DNA of 64,000 nt from Wolbachia endosymbiont (group B) of Parapoynx stratiotata. Its GTDB lineage: Bacteria > Pseudomonadota > Alphaproteobacteria > Rickettsiales > Anaplasmataceae. Each line of letters starts with the position of its first letter. Position 1 is the stretch's first letter. The position numbers and the translations under genes were made by a program. Of this stretch, positions 17,044-26,638 are shown piece after piece. The stretch spans positions 372,001-436,000 of the forward strand of contig NZ_OX366335.1 of assembly GCF_947250635.1 (NCBI RefSeq), read 5' to 3'. The notes below the pieces were generated by a model that made no database searches, was not told the origin of the DNA, and worked only from the letters and a program-made list of their open reading frames with translations.

Positions 17044-19626
17044 TTAGTTTTTGCAAGCTGTTATTTTGCTATGGATTGCTGTAATGGCATCATCTATTTT
17101 ATTGTTATCACAGCCTGTTTGGGCAAGTTCGGCATTTCCACCGCAATCCCTTCTGGTTACAGTAGATACTAGCTCTTTTGCATTGATCTTATTAGTTAAA
17201 TCTTTACTTACTTTGACAATCAAAACTGTTTTATCCTTTTCTGTTACCATGAAGGCTATTACAGTTTTCGGTTTTTGTTGCTGTAGAGCAAATTCCCTTA
17301 TTATACTTCCTGGAACGTTATTGAAAGTGTGGCTTACGAAATTTATTCCATTTATTTCGGTACTTTTTACAGTTTCTACACTGATAAGCTTTTTATAAAG
17401 ATTTTTTATTTTGACTTCAAATTCTTTGCGCTCCTGGCTTAAAATACTGAGTCGACTTATTATTTCATTTACTGGTGCTTTTACGCATTCTGCAACTTTT
17501 TTTAAGCTAATTTCGTTATTGCGTACATAATTAATTGCTTCTTGACCGGTTAAAGCTTCAATTCTTCTTACTCGAGATGCAACGGAACATTCTGCTGCTA
17601 TCTTAAACAAACCAATTTCTCCGGTACGCTCCACGTGTGTACCACCACATAATTCTTTTGAATCTCCAATTTTTACAACCCTAACATTATCACCATATTT
17701 TTCACCAAATAAGGCCATCGCTCCTTCGTCTATTGCCTCATCCATACCTTGAACTTTTGTGGACGTAGAAAGATTTTCTCTGATTAGAGAGTTTACTATA
17801 TCTTCTACTGAAGACAGCTGATCCTGAGTGACTGGCTTATTGTGACTAAAGTCAAATCTTAGTCTATTTGGTGCGACTAGAGAACCTTTTTGAGTAACGT
17901 GATCACCTAAGATTTTTCTGAGTGCAAAGTGTAGAAGATGTGTAGCTGAATGATTTCTTCTTAAGTCTTGTCTTCTTTTTTTGTTAATACTAGCTGTAAC
18001 TGTATCACCTTTACGAACTGAACCAGATTCAACTATACATCTGTGTAAATATAGGTCGTTAATCTTGTTGGTATTTTCAACTGTTAACGTACTTCCATCA
18101 GACTTTATAAAATTTCCAGTATCTCCCACCTGTCCACCTGACTCGCCATAAAAAGGTGTTTTATCAAGTATAATAGTTATCTTTTCTCCTTCTTTTGCAG
18201 AATCAATCATTTCATTTTTAGGGGAAATTATTGCGAGTACTGTTGCATCCTTTACTTCATCACGTTCATAACCAACAAATTCCGTTTTGCCAAACTGATC
18301 GATTAAATTAAACCATACTTGTTCAACAGACTTTTCACCAGATCCAGTCCAATTAGCACGTGCTCTTTCTTTTTGCTCTTTCATTGCATTATCAAAACCT
18401 TTTTGGTCAAAATTTATTTTCCTTTCTTTCAAAATATCAAGTGTGATATCCAAAGGAAATCCATAAGTGTCATATAGTTTGAATGCTGATTCTCCAGATA
18501 GAGTGTCACCTGATTTTAAATCTGCAGTGAATTTGTCCAAGAGATTAATGCCTTTCATTAAAGTGTCTTTAAAGTTTTCTTCCTCTGATTTTAACGTTGT
18601 TTCTATTAAGCTTTTAGCTCTGATTAGCTCTGGATAAGCATCTCCCATATAAGCCAAACTTGTGCCATCTATGAGTGCAGGAAAAACAAGGTTCAATAGA
18701 GAATCATTATATCCAAGTAGGTGGATATAACGTACTGCTCTCCTGATCAATCTGCGTAGTACATAATTTCTTCCTTCATTTCCAGGAAGCACTCCTTCTG
18801 CGATGAGAAATGCAGCTGCACGAAGGTGATCTGCGATAATCTTATGAGCTACTTTATTTTCCGTATTTCCACAGTACTCTTGCGATTTACTTACCAGAGC
18901 AGAAAATAGGTCAATATCATAGTTATCATGAACGTTCTGCATAACAGCTGCTATTCTTTCAAGGCCCATTCCAGTATCGATGCATTTTTTTGGTAATTTT
19001 TGTAAATTACCTTCTTCATCTTTATTAAATTCCATGAACACCAGGTTCCAAATTTCAACAATTCTGTCGTCTTCATGCAAATCCTGATTTGCATGATCGT
19101 AAAAGATTTCAGAACATGGGCCACATGGACCAGTATTGCCCATGCTCCAAAAGTTATCATCTGTTGTAATTCTTATGATTTTATCATCTGAAAAGCCACT
19201 TATCTTACGCCAAATTTCATATGCTTCATCATCAGTGTGGTAAACAGTTATGGATAGTCTGTTTTTATCAAGAGACAATTCTTCAGTAATAAATTTCCAC
19301 GCAAATTCTATCGCAGTTTCTTTAAAGTAATCACCAAAGCTAAAATTTCCGAGCATTTCAAAAAATGTGTGATGCCGAGATGTATAGCCAACATTTTCAA
19401 GATCATTGTGTTTACCACCTGCTCTGAGACACTTTTGACTTGAGACGGCACGTTTCATTTCAGTTTTTTGCGTGCCGGTAAAGATGTTTTTGAACTGTAC
19501 CATACCAGCATTTGTAAACATGAGTGTTGGATCATGCTCTGGAATCAAAGGAGAAGAAGGAACTTGCTCGTGATTATTATTTACAAAAAATTTTATAAAT
19601 CTTTCTCTAATTTCGTTTAGCTTCAT
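17044..19626 (-). CDS. alaS: Alanyl-tRNA synthetase
   Basis: This enzyme charges tRNA-Ala. Class II motif 1 is represented near the N-terminus by [19 protein letters not shown]. The editing domain has [20 protein letters not shown] with the zinc HxxxH and [12 protein letters not shown] with the zinc Cys/His pair. The C-terminal DHHA1-type domain ends in [15 protein letters not shown]. The length of 860 aa is close to that of other bacterial AlaRS, so the gene appears complete. The ATG at 19626 is followed by [14 protein letters not shown]. Its first 30 or so codons also occur as a decayed copy near 20859-20945. Confidence 0.97.
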   Translation of the reverse strand: MKLNEIRERFIKFFVNNNHEQVPSSPLIPEHDPTLMFTNAGMVQFKNIFTGTQKTEMKRAVSSQKCLRAGGKHNDLENVGYTSRHHTFFEMLGNFSFGDYFKETAIEFAWKFITEELSLDKNRLSITVYHTDDEAYEIWRKISGFSDDKIIRITTDDNFWSMGNTGPCGPCSEIFYDHANQDLHEDDRIVEIWNLVFMEFNKDEEGNLQKLPKKCIDTGMGLERIAAVMQNVHDNYDIDLFSALVSKSQEYCGNTENKVAHKIIADHLRAAAFLIAEGVLPGNEGRNYVLRRLIRRAVRYIHLLGYNDSLLNLVFPALIDGTSLAYMGDAYPELIRAKSLIETTLKSEEENFKDTLMKGINLLDKFTADLKSGDTLSGESAFKLYDTYGFPLDITLDILKERKINFDQKGFDNAMKEQKERARANWTGSGEKSVEQVWFNLIDQFGKTEFVGYERDEVKDATVLAIISPKNEMIDSAKEGEKITIILDKTPFYGESGGQVGDTGNFIKSDGSTLTVENTNKINDLYLHRCIVESGSVRKGDTVTASINKKRRQDLRRNHSATHLLHFALRKILGDHVTQKGSLVAPNRLRFDFSHNKPVTQDQLSSVEDIVNSLIRENLSTSTKVQGMDEAIDEGAMALFGEKYGDNVRVVKIGDSKELCGGTHVERTGEIGLFKIAAECSVASRVRRIEALTGQEAINYVRNNEISLKKVAECVKAPVNEIISRLSILSQERKEFEVKIKNLYKKLISVETVKSTEINGINFVSHTFNNVPGSIIREFALQQQKPKTVIAFMVTEKDKTVLIVKVSKDLTNKINAKELVSTVTRRDCGGNAELAQTGCDNNKIDDAITAIHSKITACKN

Positions 19627-19715
19627 CGTTTTTACTGAGGTTATCTATGCATAATAAGTTGTAACAGAAGTAAAATCAATTTATCAATCTAAATATTAAT
19701 ATATACATTACTTAG

Positions 19716-19721
19716 TATAAT
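19716..19721 (+). promoter_or_regulatory. Possible -10 box upstream of the first paralog
   Basis: TATAAT lies in a stretch that is conserved in the duplicate copy (TATAAT at 20996-21001). Conservation of the surrounding sequence 'ttagtataataaaa' supports a promoter, but no -35 box is clear and the distance to the ATG at 19845 is long. Confidence 0.3.
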
Positions 19722-19844
19722 AAAAGTAACTTTTACATAAAAATTTTAATAAAAAGATATAGGTTTAAATATTTTATCCACTAACATAGAGAAGTATTTG
19801 TTAATTCAAATAATATTTTTGTTAATTAATTTAAGGAGTGTGAA

Positions 19845-20801
19845 ATGCCAAAAAAATTCCAAAACACTAAGAATAGCATACGAAAGAGGGAAATAACAAA
19901 TAAGCAGGAGATGAATGGTCCAACAATTAGAATTGTATCTGACTTGGAAAGTATAGAGCAAAACAGAAGGGTAGAATTTTTAATTAAAGGAGAGAATTTA
20001 ACAGTAAAAGACCTCTCTATATCTTCTAGAGCAGCTGAGATAGGCTTGGTTACAGGAATAGTAAATTCAATAGACATTCCTCAAGCAATTCGTGAATCGA
20101 CAATAGATGGAATTATTTTAGGTCTTAAGAGTGGAGAAATAGAAAAAGGTAAAGAATATAATTATAGAGAATTTAAGAAAATATATCTAAAAAACCTTGT
20201 AGATGAATTGGGTAAGGATAGTTCAAAAAAGCTAAAAGAAAGAACTGATGAAAATAGCCAATTGAGAGAATCTACTACTGAAGAAATTGATTATCAGATG
20301 CAGGAAGATGTAACTATCGAATCAGCTTCTTTAACAAAACAAGAATTCGATTTTGCATCAAGCAAAGTAACTACTAAAGAGATTAATGACGTAATAAATG
20401 AAATAGAAGAATCAAATGCTAGTTATGGAATTACTCCTGAAGATATAAGTAGTGTTTCCCGTTTTGATAGTAATTCACAAGAAGTGTTAGATCATTCTAT
20501 ATTTAATAGCACAGATGTGGAAGGGCCTAAATTACCCGAAATAAATGGAGGACAGTATATAGGAATAGCAGGGATTGCTGGTGGTATATTTGGTGGAGTG
20601 CTAGCAGTAGCTTTTGCAGGATTAGGATACTTTTTATGGCATAGAAAAAATAGGGAAGGTAGCTACGATGTTGAAAAAGCGATGAAAAACCTTCCTGAAC
20701 AAGCTCAACTTGAGCATTCCGGATCTACATCAGAAATAGAATCTTTGCTCAGCAATGCTACATCGGTAGCACATCTATCTTCTCAGATTAGTGTCGAGTA
20801 A
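19845..20801 (+). CDS. Unknown single-pass membrane protein, paralog A
   Basis: I do not recognise this 318-aa family. It has a very basic N-terminus and a conserved head (SDLESIEQNRRVEFLIKGEN, residues about 29-48). A mostly hydrophilic, Glu/Ser/Thr-rich body follows, then a glycine-rich transmembrane helix at about residues 237-264 and a short tail. It is clearly paralogous to the next gene: VEQNR..-FLL, DLKSGKI-YN--EF and KSNASNGIT blocks align in order. AAGGAG precedes the ATG. The single C-terminal membrane anchor and lack of a signal peptide leave the topology open. Confidence 0.75.
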   Translation: MPKKFQNTKNSIRKREITNKQEMNGPTIRIVSDLESIEQNRRVEFLIKGENLTVKDLSISSRAAEIGLVTGIVNSIDIPQAIRESTIDGIILGLKSGEIEKGKEYNYREFKKIYLKNLVDELGKDSSKKLKERTDENSQLRESTTEEIDYQMQEDVTIESASLTKQEFDFASSKVTTKEINDVINEIEESNASYGITPEDISSVSRFDSNSQEVLDHSIFNSTDVEGPKLPEINGGQYIGIAGIAGGIFGGVLAVAFAGLGYFLWHRKNREGSYDVEKAMKNLPEQAQLEHSGSTSEIESLLSNATSVAHLSSQISVE

Positions 20802-20812
20802 GATTCCAGAGT

Positions 20813-20836
20813 TTGATGGCACAACAGTGCCATCAA
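20813..20836. terminator. Perfect 10-bp hairpin downstream of paralog A
   Basis: TTGATGGCAC and GTGCCATCAA form a perfect stem with the loop AACA, 12 bases after the stop codon. There is no T-run after it, so it may be a Rho-assisted or RNA-stabilising hairpin rather than a classical terminator. Confidence 0.45.
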
Positions 20837-20858
20837 CTTAGCTCTTACAGCACTTATA

Positions 20859-20945
20859 TGCTCTGGAACCAAAGGAGAAGAAATTTTCCTGTCTTACAAA
20901 AAATTTTATAACTCTTTCTCTAATTTTATATCGTTTTTACTAAGG
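20859..20945 (-). pseudogene. Decayed copy of the alaS 5' end
   Basis: Read on the minus strand, this stretch matches the first roughly 30 codons of alaS and the bases before its start (compare 19530-19650). Shared blocks include AATTAGAGAAAGA, TATAAAATTTTTTGTAA and CTTCTCCTTTG.TTCCAGAGCA. The start codon is eroded (ATG to ATA), a TAA interrupts the frame and a small deletion is present. It lies between paralogs A and B in the same relative place that alaS occupies beside paralog A. It is best explained as a by-product of the tandem duplication. Confidence 0.8.
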
Positions 20946-21090
20946 TATAATAAATTGCAATGAGAAATTCAGATATTAATATATGTATTATTTAGTATAA
21001 TAAAAATATAAAAATCTTAGTGAAAAGATGTGGACTTAAATAATTTATCTTTTATACATAAGGAAATATTGGTCAGCTTGGGGGTCATAT

Positions 21091-21852
21091 ATGTCAAGAA
21101 GATTTAAAAATACTGTAGGAAAAAAAAGATCAATCAATAAGGAAAAAAGGAATAGATGGATTAGTATTGAATCAGAATTGCGAGATGTAGAACAAAACAG
21201 AACAATATATTTTCTATTGGGAGGAGGTGATTTAAAACTTAAGTATGTATGTATGCTTGACGATACATCTTATCGTATTCTTGTTGCTGAAGGAGAAATA
21301 GTGCATGCAGAAAATCCAAAAGTGATGATTGATGATATTGTTTCTGATCTCAAGAGTGGAAAAATACGAAGTTATAAAAGATATAATGCCAAAGAGTTTT
21401 ATGAAAAGTATCTCAAAGAGTTTTTGAGTAATGAGAACTTGCAAAAGCTGGAAGCTGGTGATATTGAAAATACAACAGCAGAACTACCAAACTTAAAACA
21501 AGTAATGGAAGAAATGAAAAAATCAAACGCTAGCAATGGAATTACAATGCGAAATATAGAAAGTGTTCAAAATACGACGAATATTTTGGGTAATCCTATG
21601 ATTCATGATACAAACTTGAGAGAGTTTAAATTATTGGAAACACCTTCAAACGAGAAAAATAATATAGTGTTCACAGTAGGTATGTTAGCAGTAACAGTAG
21701 CTTTGGTAGCAGCTATCGCAGCAGCTGTACCATTTAAATGTTGGTTTTATAATAGAAAAAATAAAAGCCATAGTAGTGCTAAGGAAGAAACTCCATCTAG
21801 TTATTTATTAAGTGCAATAACTTTAGAAAGTGGAACTAATTCTATTCGTTAG
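21091..21852 (+). CDS. Unknown single-pass membrane protein, paralog B
   Basis: This 253-aa protein is the tandem paralog of the gene at 19845. The N-terminal basic stretch, the VEQNRTIYFLLGGGDLK block, the DLKSGKIRSYKRYNAKEF block and KSNASNGITMRNIESVQ correspond to the same blocks in paralog A. The acidic middle section of A (about 60 residues) is missing. A transmembrane helix lies at about residues 190-216. GGGGG stands upstream of the ATG. The divergence is strong at the protein level, so the duplication is old or the copies evolve quickly. Function is unknown. Confidence 0.72.
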   Translation: MSRRFKNTVGKKRSINKEKRNRWISIESELRDVEQNRTIYFLLGGGDLKLKYVCMLDDTSYRILVAEGEIVHAENPKVMIDDIVSDLKSGKIRSYKRYNAKEFYEKYLKEFLSNENLQKLEAGDIENTTAELPNLKQVMEEMKKSNASNGITMRNIESVQNTTNILGNPMIHDTNLREFKLLETPSNEKNNIVFTVGMLAVTVALVAAIAAAVPFKCWFYNRKNKSHSSAKEETPSSYLLSAITLESGTNSIR

Positions 21853-22063
21853 CCAAAATATTGCAAAAATAGAATTTTTTTATTATTTTTTTACAGTTTC
21901 CTCATTTAATAATTTTTATGCTCTAATTATTATACTTAATTTATCATTACCTGTTGTGTAAACAGGATGAGAATTTTCAATAATCTACATCCTTTAGTAA
22001 GAAAAAATCAATACATTCACGATAAATTTACCTCATATCTGTGTTTTATATGTGGAATTTCGA

Positions 22064-22507
22064 ATGGAAAATTATGCAGGCAAAGAAAGAAGAATAGTGA
22101 ATATAGTTACTCAACATTGGAGTGATATAAAAGGATCAGATAGAGAATGGCCAGAAAGACATGAAATAGACACTGCAGAAATCATGGAGTCATGGCAGCA
22201 TTGTTTTATCATTGAAGTTAAAGATCGAGGTTATATTTGTGAAAATGCAGGAGAAAAAGCTATTGAATTCTATGGTTTTGAAAAAAAGATGTACATCGAT
22301 GATAAGTATGCAATTGATGCACCATTTTTGCGGCTATATAAAATAGATGCAGTTATTGATAAACTTGAGACTGTAATAGAGAGTAAATGCTCAATTAACG
22401 AAGAGGAAGAAAGTGAAAGTGTTAAAATGAGGCAAGTATTGTTGCCAATTGGAGATAAAGAAGGTATAACACATATACTGGGTGTGATTACATTCAAGCT
22501 GCTTTAA
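22064..22507 (+). CDS. PAS-like (PAS_5 type) protein
   Basis: A 147-aa soluble protein. The spacing of W-DIKGSDREWPERHEIDTAEI, the FIIEV..RGYICENAG block and the following YGFEKKM resembles the alphaproteobacterial PAS_5 family, whose members have a W...LRG...P.R.DIDP...I start; this is recalled, not searched. No output domain is attached, so any sensory role would need a partner. I chose the ATG at 22064; the frame is open to a GTG at 22052. It stands alone between paralog B and rpmI, with AT-rich gaps on both sides. Confidence 0.55.
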   Translation: MENYAGKERRIVNIVTQHWSDIKGSDREWPERHEIDTAEIMESWQHCFIIEVKDRGYICENAGEKAIEFYGFEKKMYIDDKYAIDAPFLRLYKIDAVIDKLETVIESKCSINEEEESESVKMRQVLLPIGDKEGITHILGVITFKLL

Positions 22508-22605
22508 AATACAATTTTAATTTGATTTTTTAATAAAGTTATCTATACTCATACTTAATTACTAATAAAGAACTAAATAGTGATGTTTGTAAATTTGTTT
22601 AGAAT

Positions 22606-22812
22606 ATGACGAAAATAAAATTAAAAACCAAATCTTCTGTCAAAAAGCGCTTTCACCTTACAGCTAAGGGTAAAGTCATCTCTACTCAGTCAGGTAAAAG
22701 ACATGGTATGGTAAAGAGAAGTAAATCTAATATTCGTAATCAGCGTGGTACGACGATTCTTAGTAAATCTGACTCGCGTATAGTTAAGCTTTATATGCCT
22801 TATGGTATTTAA
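22606..22812 (+). CDS. rpmI: Ribosomal protein L35 (bL35)
   Basis: A 68-aa basic protein starting [20 protein letters not shown] and containing the [19 protein letters not shown] core of L35, a large-subunit protein. It is followed 21 bases later by rplT, the usual rpmI-rplT pair. In many bacteria infC precedes the pair and L20 represses it. infC is not next to it here. Confidence 0.96.
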   Translation: MTKIKLKTKSSVKKRFHLTAKGKVISTQSGKRHGMVKRSKSNIRNQRGTTILSKSDSRIVKLYMPYGI

Positions 22813-22833
22813 CAAAATGGAGGTAAAATAAAA

Positions 22834-23190
22834 ATGGCTCGAGTAAAACGTGGAGTCACTACTCATGCTCGTCATAAAAAAATATTGAAACTAGCAAAGG
22901 GTTATAGAGGACGGGCAAAAAATTGTTATAGAATTGCATTACAAAGAGTTGAAAAAGCACTCCAATATGCTTACAGAGACAGAAGAACCTGTAAACGTGA
23001 TTTTCGTGGTTTGTGGATAATACGTATTAATGCAGCAGTAAGAGAACATGGACTTACTTACGGTAGATTTATGCATGGTCTTAAACTTGCTGAAATTGAT
23101 TTAAATAGGAAAATTCTTGCTGAGATGGCTGTTAATCATAAGGATGATTTTGCTAAATTAATAGAAATTGTAAATAGTAAGTTAGCTTAA
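22834..23190 (+). CDS. rplT: Ribosomal protein L20 (bL20)
   Basis: A 118-aa basic protein with the L20 signature [20 protein letters not shown], followed by [15 protein letters not shown] and [21 protein letters not shown]20 is needed for early assembly of the large subunit. A GGAGG ribosome binding site stands before the ATG. fmt begins 12 bases after the stop, so the three genes probably form one operon. Confidence 0.97.
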   Translation: MARVKRGVTTHARHKKILKLAKGYRGRAKNCYRIALQRVEKALQYAYRDRRTCKRDFRGLWIIRINAAVREHGLTYGRFMHGLKLAEIDLNRKILAEMAVNHKDDFAKLIEIVNSKLA

Positions 23191-23202
23191 AGCAAAAACA
23201 CC

Positions 23203-24102
23203 ATGAGAATTATTTTCATGGGGTCACCGGAGTTTGCTGTTGGTGCGTTAAACTTACTATTGAAATTACAGAGTGAAATAGTAGCAGTATATACCAAAGC
23301 TCCAAAACCTTCTGGACGTGGGCAGAGGTTAACAAAATCCCCAGTACACATCGTTGCTGAAAAAAGTGACATAGAGGTATGTACTCCTGCCTCTTTAAAA
23401 TCTTCGATAGAGCAAGAAAAGTTTGGAAATTTTAAGCCAGACGTTGCAGTTGTTGCTGCGTATGGATTGATACTTCCAAAAGAAATTTTAAATATTCCCA
23501 AATATGGTTGTATTAATATTCATCCATCATTACTGCCTAGGTGGCGCGGTGCAGCTCCGATACAGCACACAATTTTAGCCGGAGATCAAGAAACCGGAGT
23601 TAGCATTATGCAGCTAGATGAAGGATTAGATTCTGGCCCTATTTTAAAACAGAAAAAATTTCTTATTGAAGAAAGCGATAATTATAAGACGTTGTATGAT
23701 AAATTGTCTGAATTAGGTAGTGATTTACTGCTGAAAGTACTAAACGAAATTGAAAAGCAAGTTCCCTTAAAACAGAGCGATAACGATGCGTGCTATGCTG
23801 ACAAAGTAAAAGACTATAAAATTTACGCAAGTGACGCCTGTGAAATTGCTTATAGAAAGGTTAAAGCATTTTATCCAAAAGCATTCATTAAGGTAGAGAA
23901 CAAACGTATCAAGATACTTGATGCTGAATTTGAAGCTTTCACTTCAGGACAAGGTGAGATCATTAATGATAATATGCATATAAGTTTAAAAGGTGGTACT
24001 TTAATTCCTAAAGTTGTACAAATGGAAGGAAGAAATCCTTGCGATATTAAAGATTTTGTTCGTGGCTTAAAATCAAGTTTAACAAAAAAATTTATAGAAT
24101 AG
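23203..24102 (+). CDS. fmt: Methionyl-tRNA formyltransferase
   Basis: Formylates initiator Met-tRNA using 10-formyltetrahydrofolate. The N-terminal Rossmann domain starts [16 protein letters not shown]. The active-site region [17 protein letters not shown] (residues about 106-122) includes the catalytic Asn/His, followed by [20 protein letters not shown]. The C-terminal domain is present but modest, giving 299 aa against about 310 in other bacteria. Its position directly behind rplT suggests co-expression with translation genes. Confidence 0.97.
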   Translation: MRIIFMGSPEFAVGALNLLLKLQSEIVAVYTKAPKPSGRGQRLTKSPVHIVAEKSDIEVCTPASLKSSIEQEKFGNFKPDVAVVAAYGLILPKEILNIPKYGCINIHPSLLPRWRGAAPIQHTILAGDQETGVSIMQLDEGLDSGPILKQKKFLIEESDNYKTLYDKLSELGSDLLLKVLNEIEKQVPLKQSDNDACYADKVKDYKIYASDACEIAYRKVKAFYPKAFIKVENKRIKILDAEFEAFTSGQGEIINDNMHISLKGGTLIPKVVQMEGRNPCDIKDFVRGLKSSLTKKFIE

Positions 24103-24482
24103 ACTACTTTGAAAGGAGGGTGAGGAGAGCTAAAGCAACTTCTACAATTTGGTATTCCGCTGCTTGTTAGCGGAATCTACAACAAGATAACGCGTTTTGG
24201 TGTACGAACATTGCAATTTGCAGGTAATTTGAGTAATAGATGGTCAGTGCTTGACACTGGAATCCAGTTTCTATTACCTGGTGTGCTCATTTAAAGTGAA
24301 GTTTTCTGGATCCCAGTGTCTGGGGACTGGGATGACATCTTTCTTGGTCTCTTGTATCACAATGTTCGTACAGCTATGTGCTTGTTAGCGGAATCTACAA
24401 CGAGATACCGCAGTGGTATGACGTAGTAGCTATATATAGACAAATTTTCTTTTCTTAGATATAATCTTAAGAAACCTTCCAT
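24103..24482. repeat. Intergenic composite of hairpin repeats
   Basis: This 380-base gap contains no gene. A hairpin unit 'attccgctgcttgttagcgg' (24153-24172; arms attccgct/agcggaat) is followed by 'aatctacaacaagatancgc', and that pair recurs at about 24382-24410. Between the two lie the 'acgaacattgcaat' module (inverted relative to the copy near 12645), 'ggtcagtgcttgacactgg' (about 24242-24260) and 'cccagtgtctggggactggg' (24313-24332). It is a compact example of how the different repeat modules are nested. Confidence 0.75.
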
Positions 24483-26003
24483 ATGAAAATTAAAAGAGCT
24501 TTAATATCAGTATACGATAAGACAAATATAATTGAACTTGCATCGTTTTTGATGCAGCAACAAATAGAAATTCTCTCAACAGGGAATACTTATAAAGTGC
24601 TATCAGGTGCGGGAATAAAAACGCAAGAAGTTTCAGATTACACACAATTTCCAGAAATACTAGATGGCAGAGTGAAAACTTTACATCCTAAAATTCATGG
24701 AGGAATACTCTGTGATCGAAAAAGGCACGAAAAGGAAATGCAGAATCTAGAAATTAAGCCGATAGATCTGCTTATAACTAACTTATATCCATTTTGGAAA
24801 ACGGTTAATAGCAACTCAGGTGAGAAGCAAATCATAGAACAAATAGATATAGGTGGAGTAGCATTAATTAGAGCTACAGCAAAAAACTTTCATTTCACTT
24901 CAGTGATTTCTAGCATTCAAGATTACGAAACACTGAAAGCTGAGATGATCAAAAATAACAATCAGACAACATTAGAATATAGAAAACATCTAGCAACTAA
25001 AGCATTTGCTCTGACTGCACAGTATGATTCTAATATTTACAATTGGTTTTTATCACAGGGTAAAAGCAATGAGTTACCAGAGTTTTTTACTTTATATGGA
25101 TGTAAAGCACAAGGACTCAGATATGGTGAAAATCCTCATCAAAAAGCTGCATTTTATAGCAATCAATTTAGCAAATATCCACTGGAGAAAATACATGGAA
25201 AAGAGTTGAGCTATAATAATATAGTCGACATAGAGTCTGCACTTAACATAATTTCTGAGTTTCAAGAACCTGCAGCAGTGATAATAAAGCACAATAATCC
25301 ATGTGGCGCTGCTGTTAGTGATAGTGCTTTAAAAGCATATGAAAAAGCTCTATCATGTGATGAAATAAGCAGTTTTGGTGGAATAGTTGCTTTCAATCGG
25401 GAGATAGATTTCAAGCTAGCAGAGAAATTAAACGAGATATTTTTGGAAGTGGTGATAGCACCATCGGTAAACAAAGAGGCACTAAAAATTTTACAAAAAA
25501 AGAAAAATTTAAGAGTGATTATTCATCAATCTCTTCAGCAAAATGCAAAATATCAAATCAAAAATGTTGTTGGCGGGTTCTTAGTGCAAGAAAATAATAA
25601 CCATACAGTAAAAGTAGAAGAAATAAACCGAGTGACAGAATGCACTACAACAAAAAAAGAGAAGGAAGATCTTATTTTTGCTTGGAAAATATGTAAACAT
25701 GTAAAATCCAATGCAATAGTGATAGCAAAAGACGGTTGTGCTATTGGCATCGGTGCAGGACAAACAAGCAGAATAGATAGTGTGAATATTGCAGTAAAAA
25801 AAGCAGGTGAAAAATGTAAAGGCGCAGCGCTTGCTTCAGATGCATTTTTTCCATTTCCAGATAGTATAGTAGAAAGTGCAAAGCATGGAATTACAGCTAT
25901 AATTCAGCCAGGTGGCTCATTGAAAGATCAAAACGTGATAGCAGCTGCAAATGAGAATAAAATTGCCATGTTTTTCACTGATGTTCGTAACTTTCTCCAT
26001 TAA
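24483..26003 (+). CDS. purH: Bifunctional AICAR transformylase/IMP cyclohydrolase
   Basis: Catalyses the last two steps of IMP synthesis. The N-terminal cyclohydrolase domain begins KRALISVYDKTNIIELASFL and includes DGRVKTLHPKIHGGIL and NLYPFWKTV. The C-terminal transformylase domain has LRYGENPHQKAAFY, the folate/AICAR region IIKHNNPCGAAVS and the catalytic-lysine area KHVKSNAIVIAKDG. It ends in QPGGSLKDQNVIAAANEN. At 506 aa the length is slightly short but complete. It stands alone between repeat-rich gaps. Confidence 0.97.
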   Translation: MKIKRALISVYDKTNIIELASFLMQQQIEILSTGNTYKVLSGAGIKTQEVSDYTQFPEILDGRVKTLHPKIHGGILCDRKRHEKEMQNLEIKPIDLLITNLYPFWKTVNSNSGEKQIIEQIDIGGVALIRATAKNFHFTSVISSIQDYETLKAEMIKNNNQTTLEYRKHLATKAFALTAQYDSNIYNWFLSQGKSNELPEFFTLYGCKAQGLRYGENPHQKAAFYSNQFSKYPLEKIHGKELSYNNIVDIESALNIISEFQEPAAVIIKHNNPCGAAVSDSALKAYEKALSCDEISSFGGIVAFNREIDFKLAEKLNEIFLEVVIAPSVNKEALKILQKKKNLRVIIHQSLQQNAKYQIKNVVGGFLVQENNNHTVKVEEINRVTECTTTKKEKEDLIFAWKICKHVKSNAIVIAKDGCAIGIGAGQTSRIDSVNIAVKKAGEKCKGAALASDAFFPFPDSIVESAKHGITAIIQPGGSLKDQNVIAAANENKIAMFFTDVRNFLH

Positions 26004-26479
26004 GCTTTGTATCTTGTCAAAATTATACCCACACAGGGCTTTGTTGCATAGCAGCTTATAGGTATGAAAATTGTAGTAAATTTATGTAGTTACTTTAAAC
26101 TCAACTATACCTATCTGTAATTGTAAGCTGTACTCTTGAGCTCCTGATGCGATTTATAGCAAATCCTAAAATGCCTTGCTGTTTTTCCTTATAGACATTC
26201 AGCTTACCTTGTACATTAGTCTATCTGGATGACATTTTACTTTTTCTAGAATATAATAATTCCCTAGAAATTACCCTACTCAATTCTATTGTACCTTGTT
26301 TAACATTGAAACATGAGTCTGAAATCTAGAAATTTTTTAAGAACAAAAGTTATTCTAAGTTTTTGTTGGTAAGAAAAACTGGATTACAGCTCCATGCACT
26401 GGAATGATATCTAGGTCTAAAGTCTACATAAAAATCGTTTACAATCGGCGTTCAATGTGATAAGTTGAAAGCAGTTTAT
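26004..26479. other. Gene-free gap with repeat and possible mobile-element debris
   Basis: The stretch starting at 26038 ('gggctttgttgcatagcagc') resembles the type of sequence found at IS ends, and 'ataggtat'/'atacctat' (about 26070 and 26109) are inverted. A minus-strand open stretch at about 26101-26215 reads KLNVYKEKQQGILGFAINRI and then RSSRVQLTITDRYS before a TGA, with no start codon; I do not recognise it. The palindromic repeat 'attacagctccatgcactgg' lies at 26384-26403. No complete gene is present. Confidence 0.4.
26438..26466 (+). promoter_or_regulatory. Possible promoter of tRNA-Asn
   Basis: TTTACA (26438-26443) and TAAGTT (26461-26466) are spaced 17 bases apart and end 13 bases before the tRNA. 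The -10 box is a poor match, so this is tentative. Confidence 0.3.
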
Positions 26480-26551
26480 TCCTCGGTAGCTCAGTGGTAG
26501 AGCAGTTGGCTGTTAACCAATTGGTCGCTGGTTCGAATCCGGCCCGGGGAG
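26480..26551 (+). tRNA. tRNA-Asn (anticodon GTT)
   Basis: A full cloverleaf can be drawn. The acceptor stem is TCCTCGG/CCGGGGA with one T-G pair, the D arm GCTC/GAGC and the anticodon stem GTTGG/CCAAT with loop CTGTTAA (anticodon GTT). The T arm is GCTGG-TTCGAAT-CCGGC and the discriminator base is G. No CCA is encoded. Confidence 0.95.
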
Positions 26552-26638
26552 CACTATTTTATACAATCTGTACATTTCACTTTTAGCCCAAAATTCACTA
26601 CTTTTTTTTTGTCTATTAAACAGACAAAACGTGTGAAG

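Noticed and set aside
24150..24420. A CRISPR-like array of short repeats
   Set aside because: The repeats are not regularly spaced, are different modules with internal symmetry, and no cas genes are present.
26101..26215. A minus-strand open stretch ending RSSRVQLTITDRYS
   Set aside because: There is no start codon and an upstream stop limits it; it may be a remnant but cannot be assigned.
26600..26635. A terminator for the leucine-rich repeat gene or tRNA-Asn (TTTTGTCT/AGACAAAA hairpin)
   Set aside because: On the plus strand the T-run precedes the hairpin, and on the minus strand the hairpin is followed by A's, so neither orientation fits a classical terminator.
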